The notes under the pieces were generated by a model that saw only the letters and a program-made list of their open reading frames with translations, was not told the DNA's origin and ran no database searches. The position numbers and the translations under genes are program-made. DNA of 64,000 nucleotides from ZC4RG30 sp964417875 (GTDB taxonomy: Bacteria > Pseudomonadota > Gammaproteobacteria > Steroidobacterales > Steroidobacteraceae), in NCBI GenBank assembly GCA_964417875.1, contig CAYQJU010000004.1, forward strand, positions 16,239 through 80,238, in the 5' to 3' direction. Every line of letters begins with the position of its first letter. The stretch's first letter is position 1. Positions 8,551 to 17,548 of the stretch are shown piece by piece.

Positions 8551-10614
8551 GTGACTTTGCGCAGCCTGAAGACCAAATTCGCCCTTTTCGGCGCTGCTTT
8601 CGGGCTGCTGCTGATGCTCGGGCTGTTCGCGGTGGCCGCCGTGCTGCGCGACCCCAGCATCTCCCGCTCCATTGCGATACCCATTGCGCTGACAACCATT
8701 GGCGGCGCGACGTGGCTGGCCTTTCTCGTCGGGCGACGCCTCACAGCTGCGCTGCAGCAGCTGAGCGACACCACCCATCGCATGGCCGAGGGCGACTTCA
8801 CGCGGCCGGTGCCCATCATCCGCAACGATGAGCTCGGCGACCTGCAGCGCACCGTCGACCAGATGCGCAAGAGCCTCGCCGACACCACCATCACGAAGAA
8901 CTACCTCGACAATGTGCTCAACAGCATGGTCGATGCGGTGTTCGTGGTGCGGCCGGATGGCAGCATCCGCTCCACCAACCTTGCCGCGCAGCGCCTCACC
9001 GGCACGGCCACGGCCGACCTGATCGACCGGCACATCGGCTCGCTGCTGTATTCCGCCGACCACTCCGAGAACGAGCGCGTGCAGCGCGCCGCTGAAAGCG
9101 GCGAGGCGGTGCTGCGCAATGCGTCCGGCCAGACCCTGCCGGTGTCGTTCTCCGGTTCCGAGCTCGACAGCGGCGATCCCAACTTCCAGGGCCGCATCTA
9201 TGTGGCGCGCGACATCACCGACCGCAAGCGGGCCGAGCGGCGCATCCGCTACCTGGCCCGCTATGACGCGCTGACCAAGATCCCCAACCGCATGCAGTTC
9301 CAGCACCTGCTGCAGCAGGCCATCGCCCGCGCACTGCGCGCGCGCACCGGCCTTGCGCTGCTGTACCTGGACATGGACCACTTCAAGGAAGTGAACGACA
9401 CCTTCGGCCATGGCGCCGGCGACCGCGTGCTCGAGGCGCTGACCGAGCGGCTGACCGCGACGCTGCCTTCCGACACCGTGCTCGGAAGGCTGGCCGGCGA
9501 CGAGTTTGCGCTGTTCATCGACGGCATCTCCGAGAACACCGCGCGCGAAGTGGCGCGGCACCTGTCGCGCGAGATCCTGAACGCCGTGTCGCAGCCGTTC
9601 TATGTGGGCGGGCAGGAGGTGTTCCTGTCGGCCAGCATCGGGGTCGCGCTGTGTCCCCGCGATGCCGAGAACGTCATCGACCTGATCCGCAATGCCGATG
9701 CGGCCATGTACTACTCGAAGCAGAACGGCGGCAACTCCTGCGCCTTCTACTCCCCGGAGATGAACGCCGCCTCCGTCGAGCGGCTGATGCTCAAGAGCAA
9801 GCTCAAGCGCGCCATCGAGCGCGACGAGTTCGTGGTCGCCTACATGCCCAAGGTCGATGTGCAGAGCGGCCGCATCGTCGGTGCCGAGGCATTGCTGCGT
9901 TGGCGCCTGCCGGGGCATGGCGACATCCCGCCCGCGCAGTTCATCCCGCTGGCCGAGGAGAACAACCTGATCTCCAGCATCGGCGAATGGGTGCTGAACC
10001 GCGTCTGCCTCGACTACCGCGAACTCACCAGCAGCGGCCGCGCGCCCGGCCGCATCGCGCTGAACCTGTCGCTGAAGCAGCTGCGCCAGGCCAGCTTCAT
10101 CCTCGACTACCGCTCGGTGTTCGAGCGCCATGGCGTCTCCCCGGCGCACCTGGAGCTGGAGATCACCGAGACCACGCTGATGGCGAACCCCAAGCGCACC
10201 ATCGGCATGCTGAAGGAACTGGCCGCGCTGGGCGTGCACCTGTCGATCGACGATTTCGGCACCGGCTACTCGTCGCTGTCAGCGCTGCAGCAGTTCCCGA
10301 TCGGCACACTGAAGATCGACCAGTCGTTCGTGCGCGATGCCAATGTCGATCGCAACGACGCCACCATCGTGCGCACCATCATCGAGATGGGACGCAGCCT
10401 CGGCATGGACGTGGTCGCCGAGGGCGTCGAGACCGAAGGCCAGCTGCAGTTCCTGCGCGAGGCCGGCTGCAACTTTGCGCAGGGCCGCCTGTTCGGCGAT
10501 CCCTGTTCGGCCGAGGACCTGGGCGCCATGCTGTCGCGCCAGGCGGGGACCGGACGCTCGCCATTCCCCTGCTTCACGGATGAAGCCCGCATTGCGCGCG
10601 ATGGCAGCGCCTGA
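8551..10614 (+). CDS. Membrane HAMP-PAS-GGDEF-EAL cyclic-di-GMP protein
   Basis: A 687-residue protein from GTG 8551 (GAGG ten bases upstream). Two membrane helices (about residues 10-30 and 38-60) flank a very short loop, so there is almost no periplasmic sensor. They are followed by HAMP, a PAS domain (about 120-215, entered by NVLNSMVDAVFVV), GGDEF and EAL. The cyclase signature is AGDEF at residues 315-319, with no RxxD inhibitory site before it, so cyclase activity is uncertain. The EAL part is intact: EALLRW at 446, then ELEITET, IDDFGTGYSSL, KIDQSFV, EGVETEGQL and QGRLFGDP. I infer mainly phosphodiesterase activity on c-di-GMP. The PLD-like gene starts inside its last codons. Confidence 0.9.
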   Translation: MTLRSLKTKFALFGAAFGLLLMLGLFAVAAVLRDPSISRSIAIPIALTTIGGATWLAFLVGRRLTAALQQLSDTTHRMAEGDFTRPVPIIRNDELGDLQRTVDQMRKSLADTTITKNYLDNVLNSMVDAVFVVRPDGSIRSTNLAAQRLTGTATADLIDRHIGSLLYSADHSENERVQRAAESGEAVLRNASGQTLPVSFSGSELDSGDPNFQGRIYVARDITDRKRAERRIRYLARYDALTKIPNRMQFQHLLQQAIARALRARTGLALLYLDMDHFKEVNDTFGHGAGDRVLEALTERLTATLPSDTVLGRLAGDEFALFIDGISENTAREVARHLSREILNAVSQPFYVGGQEVFLSASIGVALCPRDAENVIDLIRNADAAMYYSKQNGGNSCAFYSPEMNAASVERLMLKSKLKRAIERDEFVVAYMPKVDVQSGRIVGAEALLRWRLPGHGDIPPAQFIPLAEENNLISSIGEWVLNRVCLDYRELTSSGRAPGRIALNLSLKQLRQASFILDYRSVFERHGVSPAHLELEITETTLMANPKRTIGMLKELAALGVHLSIDDFGTGYSSLSALQQFPIGTLKIDQSFVRDANVDRNDATIVRTIIEMGRSLGMDVVAEGVETEGQLQFLREAGCNFAQGRLFGDPCSAEDLGAMLSRQAGTGRSPFPCFTDEARIARDGSA

Positions 10615-12220
10615 AGCGCGCGACACCGCCTTTCCTGCCCTGACCCCGCCCCGCCCCGCACGCCGCCGCTGGCGCCGCGGGCTGCTGGCGGTGTGCCTCG
10701 TGGTGATCGGCGTGGGCGGCTGGCATGTGTACAAGCCATTGCCGCCCGGCGTTGCGGTGCTCGGCATGGCGGTTGCCACACCCGACAGCGCGGTGCGGTT
10801 CCTCGCCGACATCGCCGCGCAGGATGGTGCCGGTGGCATGGTGCGCGAGCATCCCATCCACGAGGCCACGCTCGACCTGGTGCGCAACGCACAGGACTTC
10901 CTCGTGCTCGACTACTTCCTGTTCAACGACCAGGGCGGTCCGGCCGGTGCCCTGTCCTATGGCGAGGGGCTGGCACCGGTGTCCGGCAGCCTCATCGCCG
11001 CCTTGCGCGAACTGAAGCAGGCGCGGCCCGAACTGCCGGTGCTGGTCATCACCGATCCCATCAATGACTACTACCGCGGCACGGCGCCACCGCGTCTGGC
11101 AGCACTGCGCGAGCTGGGCGTCGATGTGGTGGTGACGCGGCTGTCGGTGCTGCGCGATTCCAATCCCCTGTACAGCGCGGTGTGGCGCACGTTTGCCGGA
11201 TGGTGGATGCCGACGCGCGGCGAAGGCTGGCTGCCGAACCTGCTCGATGGCGATGGACCGGACCTCAGGCTTGGGGCGCTGCTGAGGCTGCCCAACTTCA
11301 AGGCCAATCATCGCAAGCTGCTGCTGACTGGCGATGGCGCCGGTTCGCTGGTCGGTCTGGTGGCGTCGGCGAATCCGCATGACGCCAGCAGTGCACATTC
11401 GAACGTCGCGCTACGCGTGCAGGGCGAGGCATTGCGGCCGCTGCTGGCCAGCGAGCTGGATGTGGCGCGGTTCTCGGGATGGGCAGGCGGGCCGCTGGAA
11501 GCATTTCGCACGGCTGCGTCGCAGGCGGTCATGCCGGAGACGCCAATGCAGGAGGCGGGCCATCCCGTGGCGAACATGGCCGGTGTCACCCGACGGGGCG
11601 AGAGCGACGATGAAGCCAGGCAGTCGATGCTGCGCGTGGCGGTCCTGACCGAAGGCGCGATCCGCGACACACTTCTAAAACATTTCAATGCCGCGCGCGC
11701 CGGCGACGCCATCGACATTGCGCAGTTCTACCTCGCCGAGCGCCAGGTCATCGCCGCATTGCTGCGCGCGGCGCAGCGCGGCGTCACGGTGCGCGTGCTG
11801 CTCGATCCGAACCGCGATGCCTTCGGCTTCGAGAAGTCCGGTGTGCCGAACCGGCCGGTGGGCAATGCATTGCGGCAACGGGGCGACGGACGCATCGCGC
11901 TGCGCTGGTACCGCACCAGCGGCGAGCAGTTCCATGCCAAATATGCCGCCGTACGCGACGCGGGAAAGATCTGGTTCACGCTGGGCTCGGCGAACTTCAC
12001 CCGCCGCAACATCGGCAACTTCAACCTCGAGGCGAATGTCGGCGTCGAAGCCCCGCTGTCGAGCCGGACGGCCGGCGACGTTACGGCATGGTTCGAGAAG
12101 CTCTGGAGCAATGCAGGCGGCGTGCCCTACACCGATCCGCACGACACCTGGGCCGAGGACAGCCGGCTGCGTGCCTGGCAATGGCGACTGATGGAGGCCA
12201 CCGGGCTGTCGACGTTCTAG
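10601..12220 (+). CDS. Phospholipase D-like (HKD) membrane-anchored protein
   Basis: A 539-residue protein from ATG 10601; an in-frame ATG at 10580 is possible. A basic stretch (ARRRWRRG) precedes a single hydrophobic segment (LLAVCLVVIGVGGWHV), so the body is probably periplasmic and anchored. Two HKD-type motifs are visible: NHRKLLLTGD around His237 and FHAKYAAVRD around His445. In both, the Asp follows the Lys by five residues rather than the usual four. GSANFTRRNIGNFNLE after the second motif is a classic PLD superfamily feature. Cardiolipin synthase-like transfer or phospholipase activity is possible; the substrate is not determinable. It overlaps the upstream cyclic-di-GMP gene by 14 bases and the Mce lipoprotein gene by 4. 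Confidence 0.8.
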   Translation: MAAPEARDTAFPALTPPRPARRRWRRGLLAVCLVVIGVGGWHVYKPLPPGVAVLGMAVATPDSAVRFLADIAAQDGAGGMVREHPIHEATLDLVRNAQDFLVLDYFLFNDQGGPAGALSYGEGLAPVSGSLIAALRELKQARPELPVLVITDPINDYYRGTAPPRLAALRELGVDVVVTRLSVLRDSNPLYSAVWRTFAGWWMPTRGEGWLPNLLDGDGPDLRLGALLRLPNFKANHRKLLLTGDGAGSLVGLVASANPHDASSAHSNVALRVQGEALRPLLASELDVARFSGWAGGPLEAFRTAASQAVMPETPMQEAGHPVANMAGVTRRGESDDEARQSMLRVAVLTEGAIRDTLLKHFNAARAGDAIDIAQFYLAERQVIAALLRAAQRGVTVRVLLDPNRDAFGFEKSGVPNRPVGNALRQRGDGRIALRWYRTSGEQFHAKYAAVRDAGKIWFTLGSANFTRRNIGNFNLEANVGVEAPLSSRTAGDVTAWFEKLWSNAGGVPYTDPHDTWAEDSRLRAWQWRLMEATGLSTF

Positions 12221-12933
12221 CGGCGACCGGCAGCTGCCGTGCCGCCCGACGTCTGGTCTGCGGTCGCTGCCCTGGACGGACCCGCGGCCGACGCTGCCGT
12301 AATCGCCCGCTCGCGCACCTCGACCAGCGCACGCCGGCTGGCATTCTCGAACGCGGCCACGATGGCCGACATGCGGTTGCCGCCGGCCGGCTCACGGACG
12401 TCTGCATCACAGCGGCCCAGCACCTGTCGCGGCGTTCTCGCCACCAGCAGGCACTCGAAGGCGACATGCACTTCCGGCGCACTGTCCTCCTGGTCATACA
12501 CGGCCTCGAAATGCCGCGCCGTGAGCAGCAGTTCATAGTCTGCCGGCCCCGCCCCGCGACCCTCGCCGGTCACCGTCGCGAATGCGCCCTGCATCGACTG
12601 CACCGCGAAGGCACCCAGCATGTGCGGCAGCGTGCCGCTCCAGCGGCTGCCCGCGTAGTAATCCAGCTCGTTGTCCGCGCGCTTCAGTGCAATGCGCGCG
12701 GTGTCCAGCCCGGGCTGCACAGCGGGGCGCGAGATCATCAGCAGTCCCTGCGCGGATGGTGCCGCAGGCGCCGCGGCGGCCGGGTTCAGCACATAGATGC
12801 GTTCGGGTTCATCACCGTTGCGCAGGCCAACGCAGCCGGCAAGCACCAGGGTCGCCAGCGCTGCGATGGCACCACGTAAGATTGCCGGACGTGCCCGCGT
12901 CGCAGACCTCCCGGCAGGCATGACTGCACTCAT
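12217..12933 (-). CDS. ABC-type transport auxiliary lipoprotein (PqiC-like, Mce system)
   Basis: A 238-residue lipoprotein. After a basic N-terminus and hydrophobic core, LVLAGC forms the lipobox, with Cys about residue 34. The mature part (RIYVLNPAAAA, then QGLLMISRPAVQPGLDTARI and NELDYYAGSRWSG) is typical of the PqiC/YmbA-like auxiliary family that accompanies MlaD-domain transporters. It is the last gene of the transporter operon and overlaps the MlaD-like gene by four bases. It probably sits on the inner leaflet of the outer membrane as a docking partner. The low-complexity Ala/Gly/Arg tail after about residue 215 is poorly conserved sequence. Confidence 0.85.
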   Translation of the reverse strand: MSAVMPAGRSATRARPAILRGAIAALATLVLAGCVGLRNGDEPERIYVLNPAAAAPAAPSAQGLLMISRPAVQPGLDTARIALKRADNELDYYAGSRWSGTLPHMLGAFAVQSMQGAFATVTGEGRGAGPADYELLLTARHFEAVYDQEDSAPEVHVAFECLLVARTPRQVLGRCDADVREPAGGNRMSAIVAAFENASRRALVEVRERAITAASAAGPSRAATADQTSGGTAAAGRR

Positions 12934-13868
12934 CGGGGCACCTCCACGCCACGGGTCGGCGTGCGATAGATCAACTGCGAGGGATTTTCCTCGAGGCTGC
13001 GCGCCAGTTCGCGCAGGGCGTCGGCGGCATCCTCGGCGGATTCGAGCGTGCGGGTCAGCTGCGGCAGTCCCTGCTGCGTGAACGAGGCGATGCCGGCGCG
13101 ATTGTCCTCGATCAGGCCATTGATGCCCTGGGTAGCTGTCTCGAGGTGTTCTGCGGTGCGGTGCAGGCGCTCGGCCAGCTGGTTCACGTGCTCGCCGATC
13201 TCGCCGGTGGTGGTGCCCAGGCTCTGCGCCAGCCGGCGCGCTTCCTGCGTGGCGCCGCTGATGTCATCGAGGAGCGAGTCGATGCGTTGCATGGTGGCGG
13301 GCAGGCCCGCGGTGGCCGCGTGCATGTTCTGCACCATTGCAGAGATCGCATCGGCGTTTTCGGAAGACAGGATCTGCTGCGCGCTTTCGAGCACCTCGGC
13401 AATGTTGCCGGCCAGCTGGGGCAGCTCGCCCAGGAATGCGTCCAGTCCGGAGCGCATCGAGTTGATCACCGGATAGCGCTCGCCGGGCACCGGCGGCAGC
13501 AGGTCGCGCGTATCGGTCAGCTGCCGCAGGTCGATGTACAGAAGGCCCGTGGCGAAGCTGAGCATCGAAAGGTTCGCCGCGGTGGTCTCGGTGACGGGTG
13601 CGGATTCATCGATGTCGGCGAGGATCTGCACCCGCTCGGGCGTGCGCGGATCAAGGCGGATGCGCCGCACCTTGCCCACCTCGACGCCCAGATACCGCAC
13701 CGAACTGCCGACCGAAAGTCCGGTCACCGAGCCGGGGAAATAGATCTCGTAGCGCTCGTAGCTGTTGCGGTCGCGCCCTTCCGAATACCAGTAGACGAAC
13801 CCAGCGGCGAGGCCGATGACCAGCAGCACGAACGCCCCGACCGCCGCATAGTTGGCCTTACGTTCCAT
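12930..13868 (-). CDS. MlaD/Mce-domain substrate-binding protein
   Basis: A 312-residue protein with one N-terminal membrane helix (YAAVGAFVLLVIGLAAGFVY) and an MCE domain immediately after it (YFPGSVTGLSVGSSVRYLGV, then VGKVRRIRLD). The C-terminal half is a long predicted helical/coiled region rich in Ala, Gln, Glu and Leu (residues about 150-290). Family knowledge: MlaD-type proteins form hexameric rings that conduct lipids between the inner-membrane ABC core and the outer membrane. The gene overlaps the ATPase gene by 11 bases and the lipoprotein gene by four, so translation is probably coupled. Confidence 0.9.
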   Translation of the reverse strand: MERKANYAAVGAFVLLVIGLAAGFVYWYSEGRDRNSYERYEIYFPGSVTGLSVGSSVRYLGVEVGKVRRIRLDPRTPERVQILADIDESAPVTETTAANLSMLSFATGLLYIDLRQLTDTRDLLPPVPGERYPVINSMRSGLDAFLGELPQLAGNIAEVLESAQQILSSENADAISAMVQNMHAATAGLPATMQRIDSLLDDISGATQEARRLAQSLGTTTGEIGEHVNQLAERLHRTAEHLETATQGINGLIEDNRAGIASFTQQGLPQLTRTLESAEDAADALRELARSLEENPSQLIYRTPTRGVEVPR

Positions 13869-14667
13869 GCGAGGGTTCCTGCTGCGCGAAGCGGGCCGCG
13901 CGTGTGCCGCGGAAATACGCCTGGATCCAGGGATGCGAATGCTCGACGATGCGCTCGCGCGAATCCTGCACCAGCTTGCGGTCGACGATCACGCCGACGC
14001 GCTGGCAGATGCGGAAGATCGTGTCGAGGTCATGCGTGATCATCACCACCGTCAGTTGCAGCTCCTGCTGCAGGTAGGCTATCAAATCGTCAAACGCCGC
14101 GGCACTGATCGGGTCCAGTCCCGATGTCGGCTCATCCAGGAACAATAACTGCGGATCCAGCGCCAGTGCGCGCGCCAGTGCGGCACGCTTGATCATTCCG
14201 CCTGAAAGTTGTGCCGGATACTTGTGCAAGGCGTCTTCCGGCAGTCCTACAAGGCGCAGTTTGAGCAGCGCCAGTTCATCCATCGCCGCGGTGCTCAGCC
14301 GCAGGTGCTCCACCATCGGCAGCTGGATGTTCTCGCGCACGGTCAGCGCCGAGAACAGCGCGCCGTGCTGGAAGGTGACGCCATAGCGCGCCTTCGCGCG
14401 GACCAGCTCCCGCCCGGACAGCGTGGTGATGTCCACGCCCTCCAGCAGCACGCTGCCCTCCTGCGGACGGTGCAGACCGAGGATGGTCCGCAGCAGCACC
14501 GACTTGCCGCTGCCGGAGCTGCCCAGCATGCCGAACACCTCACCGCGACGAACCTGCATGTCGAGGTGGTCGTGCACCACCTGGCGACCGAAGCGGTTCA
14601 CCACGCCGCGCACCTCGACCACGATGTCCGGGTCGCCCGCTGCCTGCGCCTGTGCTTCGGCGGCCAT
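13858..14667 (-). CDS. ABC transporter ATP-binding protein, MlaF-like
   Basis: A 269-residue ATPase. The ATG at 14667 shares its A with the upstream permease stop (TGATG), which fixes the start. Walker A is GSSGSGKS, the signature is LSGGMIKRAALARALA, Walker B is LLFLDEPTSGLD and the switch His is in MITHDLDTIF. MIKR after LSGG is typical of the MlaF branch rather than of drug or amino-acid transporters. It energises the lipid transporter together with the STAS-permease and the MlaD-like ring. Confidence 0.92.
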   Translation of the reverse strand: MAAEAQAQAAGDPDIVVEVRGVVNRFGRQVVHDHLDMQVRRGEVFGMLGSSGSGKSVLLRTILGLHRPQEGSVLLEGVDITTLSGRELVRAKARYGVTFQHGALFSALTVRENIQLPMVEHLRLSTAAMDELALLKLRLVGLPEDALHKYPAQLSGGMIKRAALARALALDPQLLFLDEPTSGLDPISAAAFDDLIAYLQQELQLTVVMITHDLDTIFRICQRVGVIVDRKLVQDSRERIVEHSHPWIQAYFRGTRAARFAQQEPSHGT

Positions 14668-15794
14668 CAGAAATCGATCTCCAGGAACAGCACCGCGAAC
14701 AGCGCATCGGCCAGCAGCACCAGGAAGATGGCCTGCACCACCGCCACGGTGGTCAGGCGACCCAGCTCGCGCGCCGAGCCGCGCACCTGGAAGCCGCGAT
14801 AGGTTCCCGCCAGCGCAATCAGGATGGCAAACACCGGCGCCTTGACCAGGCCGGCCCAGAACGTGGTTGGACCGATGGCCTCGTTGGCGCGCGCGATGAA
14901 CTGCGCCAGCGGCATGTCGAGCAGCCAGATGCACAGCAGCGCGCCACCGCCGATGCCGACCAGGTCAGCCACCACCGTCAGCAGCGGCAGCGCAATCATC
15001 ATGCCGAGGATGCGCGGCAGCACCAGCGTCTCGACGGCGTCGACGCCGGTGGCATCCAGCGCATCCACCTCCTCGTTCAGGCGCATCGAACCGATCTCGG
15101 CCGCAAATGCGCTGCCGGTGCGGCCCGCCACGATGATGGCCGTCAGCAGCACGCCCAGCTCGCGCAGCACGCCGACGGTGATCAGGTCCACCACATAGAT
15201 GTCGGCGCCATAGTTGCGCAGCTGGCTGGCCGCCATGTAGGCAATGATCACGCTGATCAGGAACGCGATCAGCGACACCACCGGGATGGCGGTGATGCCG
15301 GTGTCATACACATGGCGCGTCACCGAGGTGGGGCGCAGCGAACGCCAGTGCACCAGCGCGCGCAGCATCACCACGGTGGCATGGCCGACGAAGGCCAGGC
15401 CCTTGCGCATATCCTCCAGCCGCTCCACCGCCGTGCGACCCAGCCGTTCGACGATGCTGAAGTTCACCTCGCCGCGCAGCGCCGCCGGCTTGTCCCTGGC
15501 TTCGGCATGCAGCGCGCGGCGCACCAGCAGCAGCAGCGAGGGCTCATCGCCGGTGAACGTCACCGCCACGCCCCGGCCGGCGAGCACGCGGGTCAGGTCA
15601 TCGAGCACCCATGCGCCGGCCACGTCCATGCGTTCGGCACTGCCGGCATCGATGCGGGCCTCGTCGATGCCGTCGAGGTCGAGGCCCGCAATCTCCCTGC
15701 GGATGGAATCGAGGGCCTGCGCGCGCCATTCGCCGCGCAGGGCCAGTTCGAGCGTGTTTGCGTTGCGCCGGCTTTCGATGAAAGCCATCCCCAT
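14667..15794 (-). CDS. MlaE-family permease with N-terminal STAS domain
   Basis: A 375-residue fusion. Residues about 1-100 look like a STAS domain (LELALRGEWRAQALDSIRRE, then GAWVLDDLTRVLAGRGVAV). Residues about 140-375 are the MlaE permease, with several membrane helices and the family signature around GRTGSAFAAEIGSMRLNEEVDAL. In the canonical Mla system the STAS protein (MlaB) is separate; here it is fused, as in LinK-like Mce systems. It is the first gene of a four-gene operon and should move phospholipid or another hydrophobic compound across the periplasm. Direction cannot be told from sequence. Confidence 0.9.
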   Translation of the reverse strand: MGMAFIESRRNANTLELALRGEWRAQALDSIRREIAGLDLDGIDEARIDAGSAERMDVAGAWVLDDLTRVLAGRGVAVTFTGDEPSLLLLVRRALHAEARDKPAALRGEVNFSIVERLGRTAVERLEDMRKGLAFVGHATVVMLRALVHWRSLRPTSVTRHVYDTGITAIPVVSLIAFLISVIIAYMAASQLRNYGADIYVVDLITVGVLRELGVLLTAIIVAGRTGSAFAAEIGSMRLNEEVDALDATGVDAVETLVLPRILGMMIALPLLTVVADLVGIGGGALLCIWLLDMPLAQFIARANEAIGPTTFWAGLVKAPVFAILIALAGTYRGFQVRGSARELGRLTTVAVVQAIFLVLLADALFAVLFLEIDF

Positions 15795-15797
15795 CCT

Positions 15798-16694
15798 TCA
15801 GGTGTCGTCGCGATACCTCCGCAGACGAACCACGATGTACACCATTACGGCGGCGGCGGCGAGTCCCAGCCAGAGCGCTGGACTGAAGTAAAGCGCCGAC
15901 CAGTCCGGTGATCCCAGTCCTACAATGAGGCCCCGCGGATCGTGGTTCCAGGCGAAGTCAGGCTGCAGCCAGGGCATCAGCCGTCCGCCGACGAAGGCGC
16001 TGACATGCCGCGTGTCGAACATCATCCACTCGACCACGATCACCGCGATGACCGGCACCACCGCATGCATCAGCGGCAGGCGCCTGGCCAGCACCGAGGC
16101 CAGCATCAGCCAGGCCGCGACGGGCGCATACCACAGGGCGCAATAGAACCACGTCACTGCGACATGACCCAGCGTGCGCCAGCCTGCCGTGACCGAAGAC
16201 ATTTCCAGGAAGGAACGCACGGCCTCGGACCGCACTGCGGTGGCCGCCAGCATCAGCGGCTGCGCGATCAGGCACAGCGGCAGAACCATCACGGGCACCA
16301 GCAGCAGGGCGACCAGCAGCTTGGCGAGCACCGTCGGGGCATCGGCCACCGGCAGCGACTTCCAGAACAGGATGCTGCGGTCCTTGCGCTCGGCATACAG
16401 GCAGTCGAGCAGGTAAGAGATGATGGCGATGCAGGCGATGCCGCCGACCATGATGGCCACGCCGAGCATGACCATATGACCGAACAGCCCGGGGATGGCC
16501 TCCAGCAGGGCGCGCGACTCGGGCGTCGAGGCGTCGAGGTTCTGCCCGAACGGCCCGTATCCGACATTGCGGGCGCCAAGCAGGGGCAGCACCACCATCA
16601 CCGCGGCGACGATGGCCGGCGCAAGCCACAGTGACCTGTGTTCCCACAGCTCGCGGCGCGCAAGCAATGCATACCGGTGCGTGAAGATGTTCAT
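15798..16694 (-). CDS. ABC-2 type transporter permease of the YtrA-regulated operon
   Basis: A 298-residue membrane protein whose ATG overlaps the ATPase stop by four bases (ATGA). It begins IFTHRYALLARRELWEHRSL, a cytoplasmic amphipathic start typical of ABC-2 permeases. It has about six hydrophobic segments, including APAIVAAVMVVLPLL, GVAIMVGGIACIAIISYLL, LLVALLLVPVMVLPLCL and VPVIAVIVVEWMMF. It pairs with the ATPase upstream in an exporter controlled by the GntR protein of the same operon. The substrate is unknown; related Ytr systems respond to cell-envelope antibiotics. Longer in-frame extensions lie inside the ATPase gene and are rejected. Confidence 0.85.
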   Translation of the reverse strand: MNIFTHRYALLARRELWEHRSLWLAPAIVAAVMVVLPLLGARNVGYGPFGQNLDASTPESRALLEAIPGLFGHMVMLGVAIMVGGIACIAIISYLLDCLYAERKDRSILFWKSLPVADAPTVLAKLLVALLLVPVMVLPLCLIAQPLMLAATAVRSEAVRSFLEMSSVTAGWRTLGHVAVTWFYCALWYAPVAAWLMLASVLARRLPLMHAVVPVIAVIVVEWMMFDTRHVSAFVGGRLMPWLQPDFAWNHDPRGLIVGLGSPDWSALYFSPALWLGLAAAAVMVYIVVRLRRYRDDT

Positions 16695-17548
16695 GCAGCC
16701 TCCTGCTGGATGCGGGCCACAAACAGGTCGGCAACACTGGGCGTGCCCACCTCGCCCAGCCGGGCCAGTTCCTCGCGCGAGGCGTTCTCGTAGAACAACG
16801 CGGTGCGCCCGAACAGCGTGCGTTCGCTGAAGGGACGCAGCGCGCGCGCCGCCTCGAGCCGGTCCGCCGGCACCACCAGCTGCGTGAAACGCGCGGCCAG
16901 GTCCTCGGTGGGGGTGTCGAGCACGATGTGTCCGTTCTCGATGAAGATCACGTCGGTGAGCAGGTGCTCGATCTCCTCCACCTGGTGGGTGGTCACGAGG
17001 ATGGTGCGCGCCTCGTCCATGTAGTCGTTCACCAGCGTGTCGTAGAAGCGCCGCCGCACCAGCAGGTCGAGGCCCAGCGTAGGCTCGTCGAGAACCAGCA
17101 GCCGCGCGCGGATGGCCAGCACCAGCGCCAGGTGCAGCTGCGTGACCATGCCCTTGGAAAGCTCCTTGACCTTGTGCGTGAGCTTCACGTCGGTGGCCGC
17201 GAGGAAGGCTTCGGCCCGCTCCCGGTCGAAGGCCGGATGCACGCCCTGCACATAGTCGAGGGCATCCCTCACCTTCAACCATTTCGGCAGCACCGCCACA
17301 TCGGCAATGAAGGACACCTCGCGCATCAGCGCGTCCCGCTGACGGGACGGGTCCATGCCCAGCACGCGCAGCTCGCCTTCATGGGGCGTCAGTCCCAGCA
17401 GCGACTTGATCACCGTGGTCTTGCCGGCACCATTGCGCCCGATCAGCCCGACGATGCGCCCGGCTCCGACGGTGAAGTTGACGCCCGCCACGGCCTGCTT
17501 GCCGCGGTAGCGCTTGGAGAGGCCGCGGGCCTCGATGATTGGGTTCAT
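16691..17548 (-). CDS. ABC transporter ATPase, YtrB-like
   Basis: A 285-residue ATPase with Walker A GRNGAGKTT, signature LSKGMVTQLHLALVLA, Walker B LLVLDEPTLGLD and the His switch in LVTTHQVEEIE. About 60 residues follow the core, ending TPSVADLFVARIQQEAA, as in the GntR-associated YtrB/BcrA-type exporter family. Start and stop both overlap neighbours by four bases, so regulator, ATPase and permease are translationally coupled. Its role is to energise the permease encoded downstream. Confidence 0.9.
   Translation of the reverse strand: MNPIIEARGLSKRYRGKQAVAGVNFTVGAGRIVGLIGRNGAGKTTVIKSLLGLTPHEGELRVLGMDPSRQRDALMREVSFIADVAVLPKWLKVRDALDYVQGVHPAFDRERAEAFLAATDVKLTHKVKELSKGMVTQLHLALVLAIRARLLVLDEPTLGLDLLVRRRFYDTLVNDYMDEARTILVTTHQVEEIEHLLTDVIFIENGHIVLDTPTEDLAARFTQLVVPADRLEAARALRPFSERTLFGRTALFYENASREELARLGEVGTPSVADLFVARIQQEAA

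Noticed and set aside
15798..17282. Longer form of the ABC permease starting inside the ATPase gene
   Set aside because: The extra 196 residues are an out-of-frame reading of the ATPase; the coupled ATGA start at 16694 gives a normal permease.
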